Shown: positions 1 through 8,598, counted from the stretch's first letter. The stretch: 64,000 bases of DNA from JBBROS01 sp963752225 (GCA_963752225.1 CAVVXS010000010.1:186001-250000), one strand, 5' to 3'. Numbers and translations: made by a program. Notes: generated by a model not told the origin, from the letters alone.

Positions 1-540
1 CGGGAAGCGCAGCAGCGCGTCGGTGTCGGCGACGTACAGCCCATCGCCGGCCAGCGCCATCCCGAACAGCGAATGCAAGCCCTCCAAGAACACGTGCCGC
101 TCGACGCCGCCTTGGCCGTCCTCGCGCAGCAGGGTGATGCGGTCGGCGCTCGGCGTCCCGGCCCCTGCGGAGGCCATGATCATCCGCTGCACCATCCCGC
201 GCGCACCACTGGCATCGGCGGGCCGAACCGGGGCGTTCGTTTCGGCGACCAGGATGTCGCCGTTGGGCAGCACCGCAAGCCAGCGCGGATGGTCCAGCCC
301 GCGGGCCAGCGCCGTCACCCGCAACCCCGGCGCCGGCGTCGGCGTGGCGCCCGCCGGCCACGCCGCAGCGGGGGCGATGTTCAGGGTCGGCAGCAAGGTG
401 GCGTGCGGCGGCGGCAACACCGGGTCCGGCCCGATCCCGGCTTCGAGCGGCAAGGTGGCACGGTCGCCGCACCCGGCCAGCAGCCCGGGGATGACGGCGG
501 CCATGCCGAACAGAAATCGCCTGCGCAGGTCGTTTGGCAA
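1..540 (-). CDS. Sorbosone/glucose dehydrogenase-like lipoprotein, N-terminal part (partial)
   Basis: Only the first 180 codons lie in the window; the gene runs off the left edge. The product looks like the N-terminus of a PQQ-dependent sugar (sorbosone) dehydrogenase family protein, a periplasmic six-bladed propeller. Phrases typical of the family are LDHPRWLAVLPNGDILVAE and, later, GDGLYVADTDALLRF. The N-terminus has an arginine-rich start, a hydrophobic stretch and a lipobox ending LLAGC, so it is probably a lipoprotein. I chose the TTG at 540 because a GGGGGA ribosome site lies just upstream and it keeps the charged RRR region; ATG at 504 is the alternative. It is divergent from the YdcF-like gene. 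The substrate cannot be told from this fragment. Confidence 0.75.
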   Translation of the reverse strand, partial: MPNDLRRRFLFGMAAVIPGLLAGCGDRATLPLEAGIGPDPVLPPPHATLLPTLNIAPAAAWPAGATPTPAPGLRVTALARGLDHPRWLAVLPNGDILVAETNAPVRPADASGARGMVQRMIMASAGAGTPSADRITLLREDGQGGVERHVFLEGLHSLFGMALAGDGLYVADTDALLRFP

Positions 541-702
541 ATGGCTTCCCCCGGCCGCGGGCGACGATGCCCTTGCGGCCGGCTTGGTAGCGCGTGAACC
601 CGGCCTTCCGTTCCGCGGCCGGATACGCTGGCGCGCATCCCTCCCGCCGGTTAATCACCGTGTGGCCGGGTACTTTCGCTTCGGCGCCTGTGCGGAGTTC
701 CG

Positions 703-1494
703 GTGGGCTTTTTCGTTCCCAAGCTGCTGTGGCTGCTGCTGCGGCCCAGCACGGTTCTGGTGCTCGGCGTTGTGGCGGGAACCATCCTGGTGCTCCGCCG
801 CCCTGGTGGCTGGGGCCGCTGGCTGCTGTTGACGTCGGCCGGGTTGCTGGCGCTTTGCATCGTGCTGCCGCTGGATGCCTTGCTATTGCTGCCGCTCGAG
901 GGCCGGTTCTCGCGGCCACAGCCGGCGCCGTCGCGCGTCGACGGCATCGTCGTGCTCGGCGGCGCGGTCGAAACCTACTTGACCGAGCAGCACGGCACGC
1001 CGGCGCTGAACGGATCGGCCGAGCGGATGACCGCTTTCGTCGCCCTCGCCCGCCAGTATCCCGGCGCCCGCCTCGCCTTCACCGGCGGCAGCGGGCGGCT
1101 GGAAGGCTCGCGCCTGTCCGAGGCGGAGGTGGCCTCCAGGCTGTTCGCGCAACTCGGCCTGCTGCGCCCGGTCGTGTACGAGGATCAGTCGCGCACCACG
1201 CACGAGAATGCGGCAATGCTGAAAACGATCGTGCGGCCGCAGCCCGGCGAGACCTGGCTGCTGGTCACGTCGGCGGCGCACATGCCGCGCGCGGTCGGCA
1301 GCTTCCGCCGGGTCGGCTGGCCGGTGCTGGCGTGGCCGGTGGGGTATCGGGTCGGCCGGCTCCCCCGGTTCGACCTGGAGCAGGGCGTGCCGGACCGCCT
1401 CGGCGGCATCGATGCAGCGCTGCACGAGTGGGTCGGCTTGGTAGCGTATTATTTACTGGGTCGAACCGATGTGTGGCTTCCCGGTCCCTCTTGA
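703..1494 (+). CDS. YdcF/SanA/ElyC family (DUF218) membrane protein
   Basis: A 263-residue protein with two N-terminal membrane segments (about residues 5-55) followed by a DUF218 domain. Family landmarks are IVVLGGAVE near residue 83, the ARLAFTGGSG strand, the NAAMLKTIV helix and LLVTSAAHMPRA. Relatives such as ElyC and SanA act at the envelope, and ElyC has been linked to undecaprenyl-phosphate and peptidoglycan metabolism; no exact reaction is known. The GTG start is preceded by GGAG at 693-696. It sits immediately upstream of the polysaccharide genes on the same strand, which fits a role in envelope or lipid-carrier homeostasis, but that link is inference. Confidence 0.85.
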   Translation: MGFFVPKLLWLLLRPSTVLVLGVVAGTILVLRRPGGWGRWLLLTSAGLLALCIVLPLDALLLLPLEGRFSRPQPAPSRVDGIVVLGGAVETYLTEQHGTPALNGSAERMTAFVALARQYPGARLAFTGGSGRLEGSRLSEAEVASRLFAQLGLLRPVVYEDQSRTTHENAAMLKTIVRPQPGETWLLVTSAAHMPRAVGSFRRVGWPVLAWPVGYRVGRLPRFDLEQGVPDRLGGIDAALHEWVGLVAYYLLGRTDVWLPGPS

Positions 1495-1538
1495 TCGGAA
1501 TCTGTGGTTTTCCCGCTACAAAAACGCACTATCCCTCG

Positions 1539-1566
1539 TTGGGGTAGAGACGGATTGGGGTATGAT
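1539..1566 (+). promoter_or_regulatory. Candidate sigma70-like promoter for the export operon
   Basis: TTGGGG at 1539-1544 and TATGAT at 1561-1566 are separated by 16 bases and lie 34 bases before the ATG of the beta-barrel gene. The eight-base word TTGGGGTA also occurs twice, at 1539 and 1556, one and a half helical turns apart, which might be a binding site. Assigned by eye only. Confidence 0.35.
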
Positions 1567-1599
1567 TGTCCATACAGTTCGAGAGACTCTTGGTGGGCA

Positions 1600-2946
1600 A
1601 TGGCGGTACGGCGACAGACGGCTGAAATGTTGAAGCGGGCAGCCGGGGTTGCACCCGTTCTGGCGCTTGGGTGCGCGATGGGCTTGAAGCCCGCCGCCGC
1701 CCAGGTGCTCGACACCTACTTCGAGCCGTATGGCGCCGATATCCGCGGCACGCAGACGCTCGACAACAGCCGCGGCTTGGCGCTCAACCGCTACGAGGCC
1801 GGCGGCGTTCGCGCCGGAAGCTTCATCGTTCGCCCCAACATCGTCGAGGGCTTCGGCTACAACAGCAATGTCCAAGGCTTCAAGGGCGGCCGCGGCAGCA
1901 GCTTCCTGGACAGCACCGCAGCGGTGCAGGCGACATCCAACTGGAATCGCAACTCGTTGTTCCTCGGTGCGGCCTTGGACGATCGCCGTTACTTTGACGT
2001 GCCGTCGCAGAACTTCACCACCTGGTCGGCCAATATCGGCGGATCCATCGATGTGGGCCGCGACCGGATCGACGCCCGCTACGACCACCAGAACCTGACC
2101 CAGATCCCGGGCGCGCTCGACTTCACGGCCGTCTCGCAGCCGGTCGCGTTCCGCGTCGACACTGCCGATATCAGCTACACCGCCCGCACGTCGGGCCGGC
2201 TGACCTTCGTGCCGGAGTTCACCGTCTCCCACTACGACTTCGACAGCTTCAGCAGCGGCACCACGCGGGTCGACCAGAGCTTCCGCAACCGGACGGTGCT
2301 GCAAGGCGCGCTGACGACCCGCTACCAGATTGGGGCGCAGCAGGACGCCTTGGTGGTCGTGCGCGGGACCAACATCGACTACTCGTCGTCGGGCACGACC
2401 GGGCAGCCGAAGCGCAATTCGAACGGGTTCTCCGTCCTTGGCGGCCTGGACTACCCGGCGCCTGGCTCGAACTTCCGTTTCCGGGTCCTGGCGGGCGTGC
2501 AAGCGCGCTACTTCAACTCGAGCGCCTATAAGAGCCTGACGACGCCGATCGTCGAGGCCTCCGTGATTTGGACGCCGACCCGGCTGACAACGGTGACGTT
2601 GCTCGCCCGCCGCGACATCGAGGACCCGTCGGACGACAGCATCGCCGGCTTCACCTTCACCGCAGCCCGGTTGAGCGTGGACCATGAGTTGCGCCGCAAC
2701 ATCACCCTGAACGGGTTCGGCGAGATCCTGCAGGCCGACTTCCCGTCCGCCAGCGTCGCGACCAACGGCCTCACCACCCGGGAAGCCGGGACGACGCAGA
2801 CCATCTACAATGCTGGCGCAGGCGCCAATTGGTTGCTAAATCGGTACTTGCGGGTGGGCGGCCAGTTCAGCGTCGCTTATCGCAACGGGGGCGGGAACAA
2901 CTACACCTCGACCCTGAGCCTGCTCACCCTTGGTTTACGGCTGTAA
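1600..2946 (+). CDS. Outer-membrane beta-barrel protein of the polysaccharide locus
   Basis: A 448-residue protein with a signal peptide (cleavage likely after PAAA near residue 32). The rest is rich in alternating polar/aromatic strands typical of a transmembrane beta-barrel: many short Tyr/Phe/Val strands, with a final strand ending LTLGLRL. It resembles the beta-barrel porin 2 / VpsM-type proteins found in exopolysaccharide clusters. It lies 44 bases upstream of a short OPX lipoprotein on the same strand, so the two are probably co-transcribed. Known OPX proteins lacking an outer-membrane helical barrel pair with such porins to give the polymer a path across the outer membrane. I chose ATG 1600; an upstream TTG/GTG extension is possible but would break the signal peptide. 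Confidence 0.8.
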   Translation: MAVRRQTAEMLKRAAGVAPVLALGCAMGLKPAAAQVLDTYFEPYGADIRGTQTLDNSRGLALNRYEAGGVRAGSFIVRPNIVEGFGYNSNVQGFKGGRGSSFLDSTAAVQATSNWNRNSLFLGAALDDRRYFDVPSQNFTTWSANIGGSIDVGRDRIDARYDHQNLTQIPGALDFTAVSQPVAFRVDTADISYTARTSGRLTFVPEFTVSHYDFDSFSSGTTRVDQSFRNRTVLQGALTTRYQIGAQQDALVVVRGTNIDYSSSGTTGQPKRNSNGFSVLGGLDYPAPGSNFRFRVLAGVQARYFNSSAYKSLTTPIVEASVIWTPTRLTTVTLLARRDIEDPSDDSIAGFTFTAARLSVDHELRRNITLNGFGEILQADFPSASVATNGLTTREAGTTQTIYNAGAGANWLLNRYLRVGGQFSVAYRNGGGNNYTSTLSLLTLGLRL

Positions 2947-2990
2947 GTAACGCCGGCTGTTGTGTGCCGGCGAATTTTTTGGAGACGACC

Positions 2991-3575
2991 ATGAAGGACC
3001 ACCGACGCTCCCTCAAATCGTTGCTTCCCACCCTCGGGATCTGCTTGCTCGGCTTGGTCCTGGCAGCGTGCTCCCCGGGGCGCGGGCTGGAGCCCATTCC
3101 CGAGTATAACGGCACGGTCTACCGGCTCGGCGTCGGCGACCAGCTCCGCATCATCACCTTCGGCGAGCAGTCGCTGAGCCAGGATTTCCGCATCGGCGAC
3201 GGCGGCTACATTGCCGTCCCGCTGTTGGGCAATGTCCGCGCGGCTGGCCTGACCTCGACCGAGCTTGGCAAGACGATCGAAGGCGAGCTGCTGAAGCAGA
3301 AGCTGCTGCGTAACCCGAGCGTCGCCGTCGAGGTCGTCAACTACCGCCCGATCTCGGTGCTCGGTGAAGTGGCCAAGCCCGGCCAGTACCCCTACCAGCC
3401 CGGCATGACGTTGCTCACGGCAATCGCGTCGGCCGGCGGGTTCACCTATCGCTCGGTCGAGGATTACGCCTACGTCGTGCGGCCGAACGATGCGACCACC
3501 ACGGTTGGCAAGATCTCGCCGCAGGACTACGTGAAGCCGGGTGACGTCATCAAGGTTTACGAGCGCCTGTTCTAA
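2991..3575 (+). CDS. OPX (Wza-like) polysaccharide export lipoprotein, short class
   Basis: A 194-residue polysaccharide export protein. It has a lipoprotein signal with lipobox LAAC (Cys27), a Poly_export domain at about residues 40-110 (YRLGVGDQLRI, then GYIAVPLLGNV) and one SLBB domain at about 117-170 (ISVLGEVAKPGQYPY, ASAGGFTYRS). It ends soon after, with no C-terminal region that could form the outer-membrane helical barrel of E. coli Wza (about 360 residues in mature form). It is therefore like GumB-type or short OPX proteins, which need a partner porin; the beta-barrel gene just upstream is the obvious candidate. GGAGA at 2981-2985 is the ribosome site. It acts in the periplasm/outer membrane with the Wzc-like protein encoded at 14.9-17.1 kb. 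Confidence 0.93.
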   Translation: MKDHRRSLKSLLPTLGICLLGLVLAACSPGRGLEPIPEYNGTVYRLGVGDQLRIITFGEQSLSQDFRIGDGGYIAVPLLGNVRAAGLTSTELGKTIEGELLKQKLLRNPSVAVEVVNYRPISVLGEVAKPGQYPYQPGMTLLTAIASAGGFTYRSVEDYAYVVRPNDATTTVGKISPQDYVKPGDVIKVYERLF

Positions 3576-3591
3576 CGGCCAGACGGGCCCC

Positions 3592-4968
3592 GTGCGCCTG
3601 AGCCGCCGGCGCCTGATGGGCGCCGGCTTGGTGCTGGCGTGCGGGTCACCGGCGCGTGCAGCCGAAGGTCCGGTCCCGGTGCGCCGGGCCCGCGACCTCC
3701 GTAACGGCTGGGGTGTCTGCGGCAACCCCGGCATCGACGCCGGCATCGACGCCTACGCCACAATGCTGCAACGGATCGGCACCAACGCGATCCGCTCGCC
3801 CTTGGCGCGAGACGGCCGGCCGATCGGGCCCCAATTCGAGTTGCTGCGTCTTGCCACCGCCCGGCTCGACCCGGGGGTGCCGGCGCCACGCCTGACCGCG
3901 ATCGTGACCGCCTACCTGAACGACGCCGCGACGACGTGGGCAATGCAGCAAAGCGCTTTGCGGACAGTTGCTGCAAGCGGGCTGCTCGGCGCGATCGAGG
4001 GCCCCAACGAGATCAACAACCGGGTCACCGGGGGCGGTTCGCACGGCCCCGACGATCTCGCCGATCGCACCGGTCCGGACGCCTACCCGGCCAACGCCCT
4101 CGCCTGGGCCAAGGTCCTCGACCAGTTCCGGCGCCAAACCCCGCAACTGCGCGGAGTGCCCTTGATCGCGCCGTCGATCGCCAGTGGCTTGCGCGAGGAT
4201 TATGCCCGCCTGCCCCGGCTCACCGGCCTTGTCGACGCCGGGAACGCCCACTTCTACGCCGGCGGCGGGCGGCAGCCTGGGTTCTCCATCCCGCCCAACC
4301 CCGACGTTGGGTCGTTCGCCACGGTGCTCGGCTGGGCCCAGGCGGCGCAACTGCCGGGTGGGCCGATGTGGCTGACGGAAACGGGCGCAAGCACCTCGGG
4401 CAACTATGCGCGGGACGGGGTGTCGCAGGCCAAGTACCTCGCCAACCAATTCTTCGACGCCTTCGCCGCCGGCGCGCAGCGGCTGTACTTCTACCAGCTG
4501 ATCGACGGCAGCAGTGCGCCCGGCGACACGGAAGGCAATTTCGGCCTGTTCCGCCACGACGGGTCACCCAAGCCGGCCGTTGCCATGTTCGAGCGGCTGA
4601 AACATCTCTTGTCGGTTGGACGCTTCGAGGACCCGCGCAACCGCGCCGACACGGGCCCGATCACGGCAGCCTATGATCCGCGTGACCTCACCGTCGCCGG
4701 ACCGGCCGAGGCGCTCGTGCTGCAGAAGTCGGACGGCAGCACGGTGATTGCCGTCTGGAACGAGCCGCCCATCGACGACGGCAAAGGCAACAGCTTGGCG
4801 CCGGCGTCACAGAACGTCACGCTCGATCTCGGGTCGTCGCAGCGGTTCGGCGTCCATGACCTGCTGGAGCCTGCGGCGCCGGAGTTCGCGTCCGGGCGCC
4901 GCGTTGATGTCAAGCTGCGCGGTCATCCGGTGCTCGTTGAGCTACGCCCGGGATCGGCGCGAAACTGA
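3592..4968 (+). CDS. Exported clan-A glycoside hydrolase of the polysaccharide locus
   Basis: A 458-residue protein with a Tat-like N-terminus (RRRLMGAGLVLACG, processing after ARA near residue 23) and a TIM-barrel glycosidase layout. The likely acid/base is Glu140 in IEGPNE and the likely nucleophile is Glu263 in WLTETGAS, the usual spacing for clan GH-A retaining enzymes. A C-terminal beta domain (residues about 360-458) resembles the accessory sandwich of GH39/GH5-type proteins. Glycosidases in exopolysaccharide loci usually trim or release the polymer in the periplasm. I chose GTG 3592, right after the OPX stop, because it gives a clean signal peptide. The 3' end overlaps the convergent acyltransferase by 59 bases. 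Exact family and substrate are unknown. Confidence 0.8.
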   Translation: MRLSRRRLMGAGLVLACGSPARAAEGPVPVRRARDLRNGWGVCGNPGIDAGIDAYATMLQRIGTNAIRSPLARDGRPIGPQFELLRLATARLDPGVPAPRLTAIVTAYLNDAATTWAMQQSALRTVAASGLLGAIEGPNEINNRVTGGGSHGPDDLADRTGPDAYPANALAWAKVLDQFRRQTPQLRGVPLIAPSIASGLREDYARLPRLTGLVDAGNAHFYAGGGRQPGFSIPPNPDVGSFATVLGWAQAAQLPGGPMWLTETGASTSGNYARDGVSQAKYLANQFFDAFAAGAQRLYFYQLIDGSSAPGDTEGNFGLFRHDGSPKPAVAMFERLKHLLSVGRFEDPRNRADTGPITAAYDPRDLTVAGPAEALVLQKSDGSTVIAVWNEPPIDDGKGNSLAPASQNVTLDLGSSQRFGVHDLLEPAAPEFASGRRVDVKLRGHPVLVELRPGSARN

Positions 4969-6025
4969 CCGGCTGCGCGGGCCGTGGCCCGGCGGGGACA
5001 AAGGGAAGCCCAAGCCAGCCGGCAACGCCGAGCCGCATGGCGACGACCTGCAGCGCGATCGGCAAGCCGAGCCCCGCGACCATGCCGGCACCGATGTAGA
5101 GCGGCGCCGCGGCGTGGGCGCCGATGATCCTGACCAGCGCGATGCGCGCGCCCGCCGTGCCGAGAATGTGGACGACGAGGACCGTCAGCGAGATCTGTCC
5201 GAGATACGCGATGACGCGCAGCAAGGGCCATCGGCTGGACCAGCGAGCGAGGTATTGCGCCGCGCCGAACACGGCCAAGCTGCCGAGCACGGCAACCGGA
5301 ACCGCCCACTGATTGCCAACTCCAGCGCTGTCCAGCGCCAGTCCAAGGCCAACGGCGCCGAGGGCCGACCCGGCGATCAGGATCGGCGACGCCGCCATTC
5401 GCTCGAACGCCGGCCCACGAACGAGCGCCGCGCACGCGGTTCCGGCCGCGTAATAGAGCAGGCCCCATGTCACCTGCTGGCCCAAGTCGGTCGGCGCGAA
5501 CTGTCCGGCGACGAAGATCGGGATCGCGGCCGCCAAGGGGACCCACGTTCCCCACCGCACCAAGATGTGGACGAACACGACGCAGCACAGCACGGCGTAG
5601 AGGAACCAAAACGGCGAAACCGGCTCGTAAAGGTAGGTGTTCACCCCAAACGAGAAGGCGCCCATGTTGGTCATGTTGCCCAACGCCGACAGGAGGGCGA
5701 GTTCGAAGCTCATCCAAAGCACGTAGGGCCAGGCGATCATCCGCAGCCGCCGCCAGAAGGGCCAGCCGCCTTGCAGCGCGGTGCGCACGCCGAGCACGCC
5801 CGAGATGAAGAAGAAAAGCGGCATGTGGAAGCCGTAGATCAGGAAGTCGATTGTCAAATGCGCCGAGCCGTCGATCAGGCCGGCCGCAAGCAACCCTCGG
5901 ATGCAATGGCCGTAGACTACCAGGATGATGGCGATGCCGCGGGCATGGTCGATCCAAGCGGCGCGGCGCGGCGCGGCGGCGGCGATGTTCGGTGTCTCCA
6001 GCGCGGTGGGGTTTGCCATTACCAT
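4910..6025 (-). CDS. Acyltransferase 3 family membrane protein (polysaccharide O-acylation)
   Basis: A 371-residue integral membrane protein with about ten hydrophobic segments. It opens with WIDHARGIAIILVVYGHCIRG, containing the conserved Arg and His region of the acyltransferase 3 family (OafA/ExoZ/GumF type), followed by HMPLFFFISG, the second hallmark. Such enzymes transfer acetyl or similar groups to sugars of an exopolysaccharide at the inner membrane. It is the only gene on the minus strand between 0.7 and 11.7 kb. Its last 59 bases overlap the end of the glycoside hydrolase gene on the other strand. ATG 6025 has GAGG five bases upstream; ATG 6019 is an alternative. Confidence 0.9.
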   Translation of the reverse strand: MVMANPTALETPNIAAAAPRRAAWIDHARGIAIILVVYGHCIRGLLAAGLIDGSAHLTIDFLIYGFHMPLFFFISGVLGVRTALQGGWPFWRRLRMIAWPYVLWMSFELALLSALGNMTNMGAFSFGVNTYLYEPVSPFWFLYAVLCCVVFVHILVRWGTWVPLAAAIPIFVAGQFAPTDLGQQVTWGLLYYAAGTACAALVRGPAFERMAASPILIAGSALGAVGLGLALDSAGVGNQWAVPVAVLGSLAVFGAAQYLARWSSRWPLLRVIAYLGQISLTVLVVHILGTAGARIALVRIIGAHAAAPLYIGAGMVAGLGLPIALQVVAMRLGVAGWLGLPFVPAGPRPAQPVSFAPIPGVAQRAPDDRAA

Positions 6026-6148
6026 GTTGCCTCGTTTCCACGGTCGCCCCGAATCCTGGCGGACACGGCCATCCTTACGCAGACGTCATGGCAGGATCGT
6101 AGACCTTCAATCCTTCCCAACTTATAAAGCAGGGACGTAGCCGGATTG

Positions 6149-6169
6149 AGACACTTAGCCGGAGTGTCT
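6149..6169 (+). promoter_or_regulatory. Perfect 7+7 inverted repeat in the leader of the glycosyltransferase operon
   Basis: AGACACT at 6149-6155 and AGTGTCT at 6163-6169 are exact reverse complements with a 7-base spacer. The repeat lies between the divergent acyltransferase and GT4 genes, 16 bases before a possible leader-peptide start. It could be an operator or an RNA hairpin; nothing in the sequence decides. Confidence 0.4.
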
Positions 6170-6184
6170 GGGGACAGGACGTCG

Positions 6185-6250
6185 ATGACCGCCGACACGG
6201 CGACATTGGGGGCCGCCACGGTTTCCCTGCCGGACGAGGACGATCGATGA
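6185..6250 (+). CDS. Possible 21-codon leader ORF coupled to the GT4 gene
   Basis: An ATG at 6185, with AGGA five bases upstream, opens a 21-residue frame (MTADTATLGAATVSLPDEDD plus Arg). Its TGA stop overlaps the ATG of the glycosyltransferase in an ATGA arrangement. The peptide has no recognisable domain and no run of regulatory codons. It may be a translational coupling device or chance. Confidence 0.25.
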   Translation: MTADTATLGAATVSLPDEDDR

Positions 6251-7479
6251 CCCAGACCCGGCAAGACCTTCGCGACACCGGACAAGCGCTTGCGCCGACC
6301 AAGCTGCGGGTCGTATCGATCTCGCATTCCGCGGTGAACAAGGCCAGCGGCCGGATCCGCTACGAGACGCTGGTGGCCGAGCGCCCGGACGTCGACCTGA
6401 CGCTCGTAGCGCCCGACCGTTGGATCGAATACGGCAAGCGCATGCAGCTGGACCCGCACTCGGGCCCGCTCAAATTCCGCGTCGAACGCGTGCGCCTGCC
6501 GGTGGTGCCGATGGCCAAGTGGTACCTGCACCACTACCCCAAGCTGGGCGACGTGCTGTCGAGCTTGCGGCCGGACGTAATCCATCTCTGGGAAGAGCCG
6601 TGGAGCCTCGTCGGGTTGCAGGCGGTTCGGCTGCGCGACCGGTTGCTGCCGGGCGCCGCGGTCATCCTCGAAACCGACCAAAACATCCTGCGCCGGTTGC
6701 CGCCGCCGTTCCAGCAGATCCGCCGCTACAACCTCAAGCGCATCGACCTCCTGATCGGGCGGCAGCCTGAGAGCCTCGAGGTGGCGCGGGCCTGCGGCTT
6801 TTCCGGGCCGACCGCAATCGTGGAATACGGGGTTGCCGCGGACATCTTCCGGCAACAGAACCGGGACGCGGCGAGGGCCGCCCTCGGCGTGTCCGGCTTC
6901 GTGATCGGCTATGTCGGGCGGATCGTGCGCGAGAAAGGCCTGATGGATGTGCTGGACGCGATGGCGGCGTGCGGGCGCCCGGTGACCTTTGTCGTCCTGG
7001 GCGCGGGGCCCGACCGCGACGCGCTCGTCGCTCATGCCACGTCGCTCGGCTTGCTGCCGCAACTGCGCCTGCTCGATCCGCGGCCGCCCACGGCCGTAGC
7101 AGAGGTGATGAACGCGCTCGATGTCCTCGTGCTGATGTCGCGTACGGCGCGGACGTGGAAGGAGCAGTTCGGCCGGGTGATCATGGAAGCGCAAGCCTGC
7201 GGCGTGCCGGTGATCGGGTCCGATTCGGGCTCGATCCCAGGGGTGGTGGCCGAAGGCGGTTGGATCGTGCCGGAAGGCCAATCGGCGCCGTTGGCCGAGC
7301 TGCTCGGCCGCTTGATGGCGTCGCCCGAGGAGGTGGAGCGCGCTCGTGCGGCCGGGCTGGACCAAGCGCGCGGGCGGTTTTCCGTCCGCACGGTGGCCGA
7401 CGCGCTCGCCGACTCGTTCGCCGCCGCTGCGGCGGCGCGCCGGGCCCATCGCGCGGCCACGGGCAGCCCGGCGCCGTGA
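6247..7479 (+). CDS. Glycosyltransferase family 4
   Basis: A 410-residue GT-B fold glycosyltransferase. The N-terminal acceptor domain spans about residues 20-200. The C-terminal donor domain begins at about 215, with VIGYVGRIVREKGLMDVLDA (the GRxxxxKG element) and the donor-site segment FGRVIMEAQACGVPVIGSDSGSIP, which carries the E(x7)E-type motif of GT4 enzymes. It probably adds one sugar of the repeat unit on the cytoplasmic face of the inner membrane. GAGG lies about seven bases before the ATG. The stop overlaps the GTG start of the next glycosyltransferase in a GTGA overlap, so the two are translationally coupled. Sugar specificity is unknown. Confidence 0.92.
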   Translation: MTQTRQDLRDTGQALAPTKLRVVSISHSAVNKASGRIRYETLVAERPDVDLTLVAPDRWIEYGKRMQLDPHSGPLKFRVERVRLPVVPMAKWYLHHYPKLGDVLSSLRPDVIHLWEEPWSLVGLQAVRLRDRLLPGAAVILETDQNILRRLPPPFQQIRRYNLKRIDLLIGRQPESLEVARACGFSGPTAIVEYGVAADIFRQQNRDAARAALGVSGFVIGYVGRIVREKGLMDVLDAMAACGRPVTFVVLGAGPDRDALVAHATSLGLLPQLRLLDPRPPTAVAEVMNALDVLVLMSRTARTWKEQFGRVIMEAQACGVPVIGSDSGSIPGVVAEGGWIVPEGQSAPLAELLGRLMASPEEVERARAAGLDQARGRFSVRTVADALADSFAAAAAARRAHRAATGSPAP

Positions 7480-8598
7480 GCGTCAAGCCGCGTGTCCTGC
7501 TGGTGTCGCCGGTGTCGGAGTTCAAAGGCGGCGCCGAAGTGGTGCTGCGCACCATGCTGGCCAACCCGCATATCGAGCCCGTCCTGGCGCTGCCGGACGA
7601 GGGTCCGATCGAGCAGGCCGCGCGCGCCATGGGCGTCCCGGTCTGCTTCTACCGGCCGAGCGCGATGCTGCACGTGCACCGGCCACCCCGGCCCGGGCCG
7701 ATCGCCGCCGCGTTGGCCGACGCGTTCCGCTGTTCGCGCCGCTTGAGGCGCCTCGCCCGGGAGCACGGCTGCCCTATCCTGCATAGCAATGGTTTGAAGC
7801 CGCATATGTTGCTGGCCCTGCTCGGCTCCTCGGCCAGGGTGCGCACGCTGGTTCACCTGCACGACATCCCGTATCGCCGCTCGGAGCGCGTCATCTGGCA
7901 AGCGATCGCACGCCGGGTGACCCGTGTGATCATGGTCTCCCGACCCTGCTATCCCGGTCCGGTGCTCCCGGCCAACGTCGCGGTGGTGCCGAACGGCATC
8001 GCTCCGGTCAGCGACCGGCTGCCGGAGCCGACGCCCCCTGGGCCGATCCGGCTTGGGTTTGTCGGGCGGTTCCACCCGAACAAGGGTCTCGACCTGCTGC
8101 TGGACTGGTTCGGCTCCGTGCGCGCGGCTGGGATCGCGGCAACGCTGACCATCAGGGGACGGCCCGATCCGGACCTTCCCCAGTACCTGGTCGGGCATCC
8201 AGGCGCGTATTCGGGCGAGCGACTATGCCGCCGACGTGGTCGAGGAGGGCTGGACCACCGGTGCCGCGACTTACGCCGGATTGGACGTCTTGCTGATCCC
8301 GTCGAAGACACCGGACCCGGCGCCTTTGGTGGTGTTGGAAGCGATGAGCGCGGGGGTGATCGTCGCCGCTTACCCGGCTGGCGGCATACCCACGATGATC
8401 GAGGACAAACGAACCGGGTTGCTCGTCGAACGCGGAGAAACGCTGGCGGCGGAATTGCAGCGGCTGCAAGACGATCCCGGCATCGGCGAGCGCCTGCGCC
8501 AGGCGGCCTTCGAACATGTCCGGACCCAGCACGGCATCGCGGGCTTCCATGCCAAGCTGGCCGAGATCTATTCTGCAATGATTGAGCATCGGGAGTAG
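7476..8598 (+). pseudogene. Glycosyltransferase family 4, interrupted by a +1 frameshift near 8193
   Basis: Starting at GTG 7476, the frame encodes a GT4 acceptor domain (VSPVSEFKGGAEVVL) and the start of the donor domain (IRLGFVGRFHPNKGLDLLLDW). It then loses sense after about 8190. The rest of the donor domain (VEEGWTTGAATYAGLDVLL, then PLVVLEAMSAG) continues in the next frame to a stop at 8598. Removing one G from the GGG at 8193-8195 would join the halves into a 373-residue protein of normal length. Both halves are well conserved, so the lesion is either very recent or a sequencing error. It is the second gene of a coupled pair and would add another sugar to the repeat unit. Confidence 0.85.

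Noticed and set aside
4748..6127. A 459-codon plus-strand frame through the acyltransferase region
   Set aside because: It is low-complexity Arg/Gln/Asp-rich with no motif, while the minus strand gives a multi-helix acyltransferase 3 protein.
8193..8240. Programmed frameshifting in the GT4 gene
   Set aside because: There is no slippery heptamer such as A AAA AAG and no clear downstream pseudoknot; a simple indel in GGG is enough.
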